Of a stretch of DNA of 64,000 bases, positions 61,701-64,000 are shown one piece after another (within the stretch, counting starts at the first letter, position 1; each line of letters begins with the position of its first letter). The translations under genes and the position numbers were made by a program. The notes under the pieces are model-generated. The model made no database searches, was not told the origin of the DNA, and worked only from the letters and a program-made list of their open reading frames with translations. The stretch lies in the NCBI RefSeq assembly GCF_002234675.1, contig NC_019879.2, forward strand, positions 19,598,855 to 19,662,854, given 5' to 3'. The stretch is from Oryzias latipes (lineage: Eukaryota > Chordata > Actinopteri > Beloniformes > Adrianichthyidae).

Positions 61701-63239
61701 CATTCTTGGAGTCTTAATCACATGTCATCAGTCTGACCAATCAGAAGTAGTTAAAGTCTTCACTTCCTTCTTCCGATTCTGCTCATAAAGTCGCTCAGTT
61801 CCAACAAAAATACCAGCTAAAGCTCGTCTTTAGTGGTGTAACTTTCCACAGAATCCGGTATCAGACCGTGGAACAAGTGAACAAAACCATGAAGCTCAGA
61901 GACGCTAGTCTTTCTGCCTTTGGCGGCTATTTGCACTACATCTACCATGATGCATTGGGTTAAAGTGACAACGTCTCAGCGCACAATGAGTCTCTCCTCT
62001 TAGACGTCTTGAAACAACAACGAACTCACATCAAACAATTTTTACGTCTTCTGACTTAACTTTTATTACATCTTTTAGAAAAAACAGCTGCAACTTCCAG
62101 CTTTTTCTGCCACAATTATCACAAACATGCATTTGAGATTGCGGAGGGGCTGTAGATCAATACAGACTATGAGTTTCTCCTTTTTTCTTGGATGCTGGTG
62201 TGCCGCGGTTTTTTTTTCTCAAGGGTAAAGTGTGCCGTGGCTTAAAAAAGGTTGAAAAACACTGTTCTATTGTTCAGTTTTAGTTAACCTATGCAAATTG
62301 TAGCCTTAGTTTCCTTTTCTTAGTTAACAGGATTGGTAACCGCTGTGGTCTTCTGCTGCCGTAGCCCATCTGCTTTAAGGTTTGATAATTTGTGGGTTCA
62401 GGAATGCTCTTCTGCAGACCTTTTTTGTAACTAGCAGTTATTTGAGTTATGATTCCCTTACTTTGGCTGGAACCAATCTGGTCATTCTCCTCTGACCTCT
62501 GGCATCAACAAGGCATTTCCACACAGAACTGTCACTCACTGGCATTTCCTCTTTTTTGGACCATTCTTTGTAAACCCTAAAGGTGGTTGTGGGTGAAAAT
62601 CCCAGCAGATCAGCGGTTTCTGAAATACTCAGACCAGCTCGTCTGGCACCAACAACCACGTCACGTTCAAAGTCACTTCAATCACTTTTCTTCCACATTC
62701 TGATGCTCAGTCTGAACTGTAGCAGATCGTCTTCACCATGTCTACATGCCTAAATGCATAGAGTTGCTCCTTTGTGATTCGCTGATTAGAAATTTGCATT
62801 AACAAGCAGATGGACAGGTGTACCTGATAAAATGGCCATTGAATTAATATGTGTGTATATATATTCATTTTTACAAAAAACACATAAGTTCCATGATATA
62901 GTACAACCATTTTAAATTATGGTAATGATTTTGTATATCCCTTCAAACAGATGAATGTTTTTATTTACCAGTACTGTAGTTAGTCAATAGAAAAAATTTG
63001 GGATCTGGCTTCTAGCTTAAGACTGGTGTGAGTTTTATCTGACCTTTATGTTTTTAAGGAAAAAAATGAGAATGCTAGATTCTTGTGCTAGCCCATGTTA
63101 ATTGCTTTGCATCTTCTTTCTCAACAGGAACTGATTCAAAATGCAGATGACGGTCAAGCAACAGAAGTGGTTTTCATTCACGATGAAAGAAGATATGGGA
63201 CTGAGAGTCTTTGGACGAATAAACTTGGAAAATACCAAG
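55706..63239 (+). CDS. Sacsin-like protein, N-terminal part (continues beyond window)
   Basis: First three coding exons: 55706-55731, 56405-56492 and 63128-63239, all GT-AG and in phase, giving 75 complete residues. After MSQRRSKAR the sequence [43 protein letters not shown] and then [10 protein letters not shown] follows the first sacsin repeat of human SACS closely. ELIQNADD is the Asn-containing N-box of the Hsp90-like ATP-binding fold. Human sacsin, a huge chaperone-type protein tied to mitochondria and intermediate filaments, begins with a ubiquitin-like domain, which is missing here. This is therefore probably a teleost sacsin-like paralogue rather than sacs itself. The last exon ends in phase 1 and the gene runs off the right edge. 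The second coding intron (6.6 kb) is full of transposons. Confidence 0.8.
57418..58311 (+). mobile_element. hAT-like non-autonomous transposon, copy 1
   Basis: Terminal inverted repeats CAGTGTTTTTCAACC and GGTTGAAAAACACTG, flanked by a perfect 8-bp duplication ATATAAGT. Both ends carry GTGCCGCGG/CACGGCACAC motifs. Two C runs (57,486-57,502 and 57,541-57,560) lie inside. No transposase. The 8-bp duplication and CAG ends fit the hAT superfamily. Confidence 0.9.
58312..59399. other. Intronic stretch between transposons
   Basis: No exon supported. A (CA)n tract is at about 58,585-58,602. Confidence 0.5.
59440..60210 (+). mobile_element. L2-clade LINE remnant
   Basis: Decayed reverse transcriptase fragments in order: [20 protein letters not shown], then [12 protein letters not shown], then [20 protein letters not shown] and APKLWNMLS. 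The catalytic YADD region is lost and frames are broken. Confidence 0.7.
60206..60335 (+). repeat. Dispersed fish repeat fragment (copy 4)
   Basis: Contains TTATCCATCCATTTTCC, TTGGAGACTATCCCAG and CTGGATAGGTTACCAGTCTG, the same order as in the copy near 21.3 kb. Confidence 0.6.
60773..61219 (-). pseudogene. Tc1-like transposase, C-terminal fragment
   Basis: 148 residues with the second and third acidic catalytic boxes of the DDE family: [11 protein letters not shown] and [15 protein letters not shown]. The first catalytic Asp lies in the missing part. It cannot be active. Confidence 0.85.
61379..62264 (-). mobile_element. hAT-like non-autonomous transposon, copy 2 (nested, inverted)
   Basis: The same family as 57,418-58,311 in opposite orientation: its left end reads CAGTGTTTTTCAACCAGTG and its right end GGTTGAAAAACACTG. 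It is flanked by a perfect 8-bp duplication TTCTATTG that comes from the surrounding Tc1-like element. Confidence 0.9.
62447..62659 (-). pseudogene. Tc1-like transposase, N-terminal fragment
   Basis: Seventy residues with the paired-like helix-turn-helix of Tc1 transposases ([18 protein letters not shown], then VYKEWSK) and a following [10 protein letters not shown] that matches the second DNA-binding helix set. Separated from the catalytic part by frameshifts and the nested insertion. Confidence 0.8.
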
Positions 63240-64000
63240 GTAACAAAATACAAATCTTAAATGAAGCCAAAAATAGTTCAAATTTTTGAAACACCAAGGG
63301 AAGAAAATTTAAGCAAACAAAATTGATATTTAGCAATCTGTTTGAGCAATGACTTAATCAAGACAAACAGATAGTAGGTCTACTAAAACGAAATATGATT
63401 TCAAGTTCACTAGTGATTGATATTTCACCTGGAAATAAAATATTTTTTTCTTTGTAACAAGGAAAATGTGCACAGACAAAAGAATCAATCCAAATAGTGG
63501 GGGGCAAATAAGGAAAACCTTTAATTTTTATGTAAATTCTTTTGGAGTTTCTTCACCTTGCTGCTTGCTCATCTTTCATCTACATTATTTAGTTTAAACC
63601 TAGGTTACACATCGCAAAAAGCAACTCTTTCAGCAGGTGGCCGCGCGACGGCATTTGTAATCGGGAGGTGGCAGTCACATTTTTACCCGCCTCGCAGAGA
63701 TGTTTAAAAAAAAAGTTAAAATTTAATGATGACCGGTGGATTTCTTGACATCGGTCAGTGGCCGCATGGCCACATTTGTCGTGCAGTGGCAGTCTAGCCG
63801 CAGGCTGGTGGCAGGAAGGCAGCGGCTTTATAATTGACTGATAGGAGGATCTCCAACGACAGTCTGCCGATTTCACACTGTCCCCCTCCACCCACCCCTG
63901 CCGCCATACTGCCGACCCACTGCCGCAGTCCGATTGTTAGAAATCGTACGGTAGCAGCACAGTTACCCGACGAGGGATGTTGACCAGACGGCAAAGACCA
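63240..64000. other. Intron of the sacsin-like gene, right edge
   Basis: The first 350 bp are AT-rich. From about 63,640 the DNA turns GC- and CpG-rich with repeated GTGGC/GCCGC words (GGTGGCAGT at two places), possibly a further transposon end that continues beyond the window. No exon supported. Confidence 0.35.

Larger units (their letters stand above)
60743..62850 (-). mobile_element. Tc1-like transposon, dead, split by a hAT-like insertion
   Basis: On the minus strand 62,659-62,447 encodes a Tc1-type helix-turn-helix N-terminus ([28 protein letters not shown]). 61,219-60,773 encodes the catalytic C-terminus with [10 protein letters not shown] and [18 protein letters not shown]. The terminal stretches are complementary around AAGGTACACCTT and AGGTGTACCTGAT. 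The middle is interrupted by a hAT-like element at 61,379-62,272, and further small changes break the frame. The exact ends are approximate. Confidence 0.85.

Overview
The window is nuclear genomic DNA of a vertebrate, almost certainly a teleost fish. Intron-rich genes with GT-AG splice sites encode clear vertebrate orthologues (SON-like, ERCC1, PRMT2, a C2H2 zinc finger protein, a sacsin-like protein). Between them lie fish-type transposable elements (L2-clade and L1/Tx1-type LINEs, a Tc1-like element, hAT-like MITEs, a tRNA-related SINE) and many microsatellites. A medaka-like species is possible, but I cannot fix the species from sequence alone.

Layout. 1-22.9 kb: no gene recognised; AT-rich DNA with dispersed repeats, one 640-bp inverted-repeat element (13.5-14.2 kb) and a pair of adjacent perfect palindromes (8.27-8.35 kb). 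22.9-38.4 kb, minus strand: a SON-like SR protein gene of eight coding exons with a noncoding first exon. Its introns hold an antisense L2 LINE and a 1.3-kb inverted-repeat transposon. 38.4-39.05 kb: a shared divergent promoter with two ETS sites. 39.05-42.2 kb, plus strand: ercc1, nine coding exons, complete. 42.8-43.9 kb: an L1-like ORF2 fragment ending just short of the prmt2 promoter. 44.1-50.3 kb, plus strand: prmt2, nine coding exons, complete, with a probable GC-AG last intron. 50.4-51.5 kb, minus strand: a seven-finger C2H2 protein convergent with prmt2, with a MITE about 100 bp upstream of its start codon and a CpG-rich segment 1 kb further up. 54.9-64 kb, plus strand: the 5' part of a sacsin-like gene (TATA promoter, noncoding exon, first three coding exons). 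It runs off the right edge. Its 6.6-kb second coding intron carries two inverted hAT-like copies, one of them nested inside a dead Tc1-like element, and a decayed L2 LINE.

The genes do not form a pathway. SON works in splicing and nuclear-speckle organisation, ERCC1 with XPF in DNA repair, PRMT2 in arginine methylation and transcription coactivation, and sacsin proteins are Hsp90-like chaperone-type proteins. The strongest observations are architectural: a SON homologue that stops before the G-patch and dsRNA-binding regions and carries a coding Pro/Glu/Asp minisatellite; the GC-AG intron that restores the conserved PRMT2 C-terminus; target-site duplications that date the nested transposons; and an abundant dispersed family with ends that fit TTAA target sites (eight copies in 64 kb). 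I found no convincing wholly new biological system.
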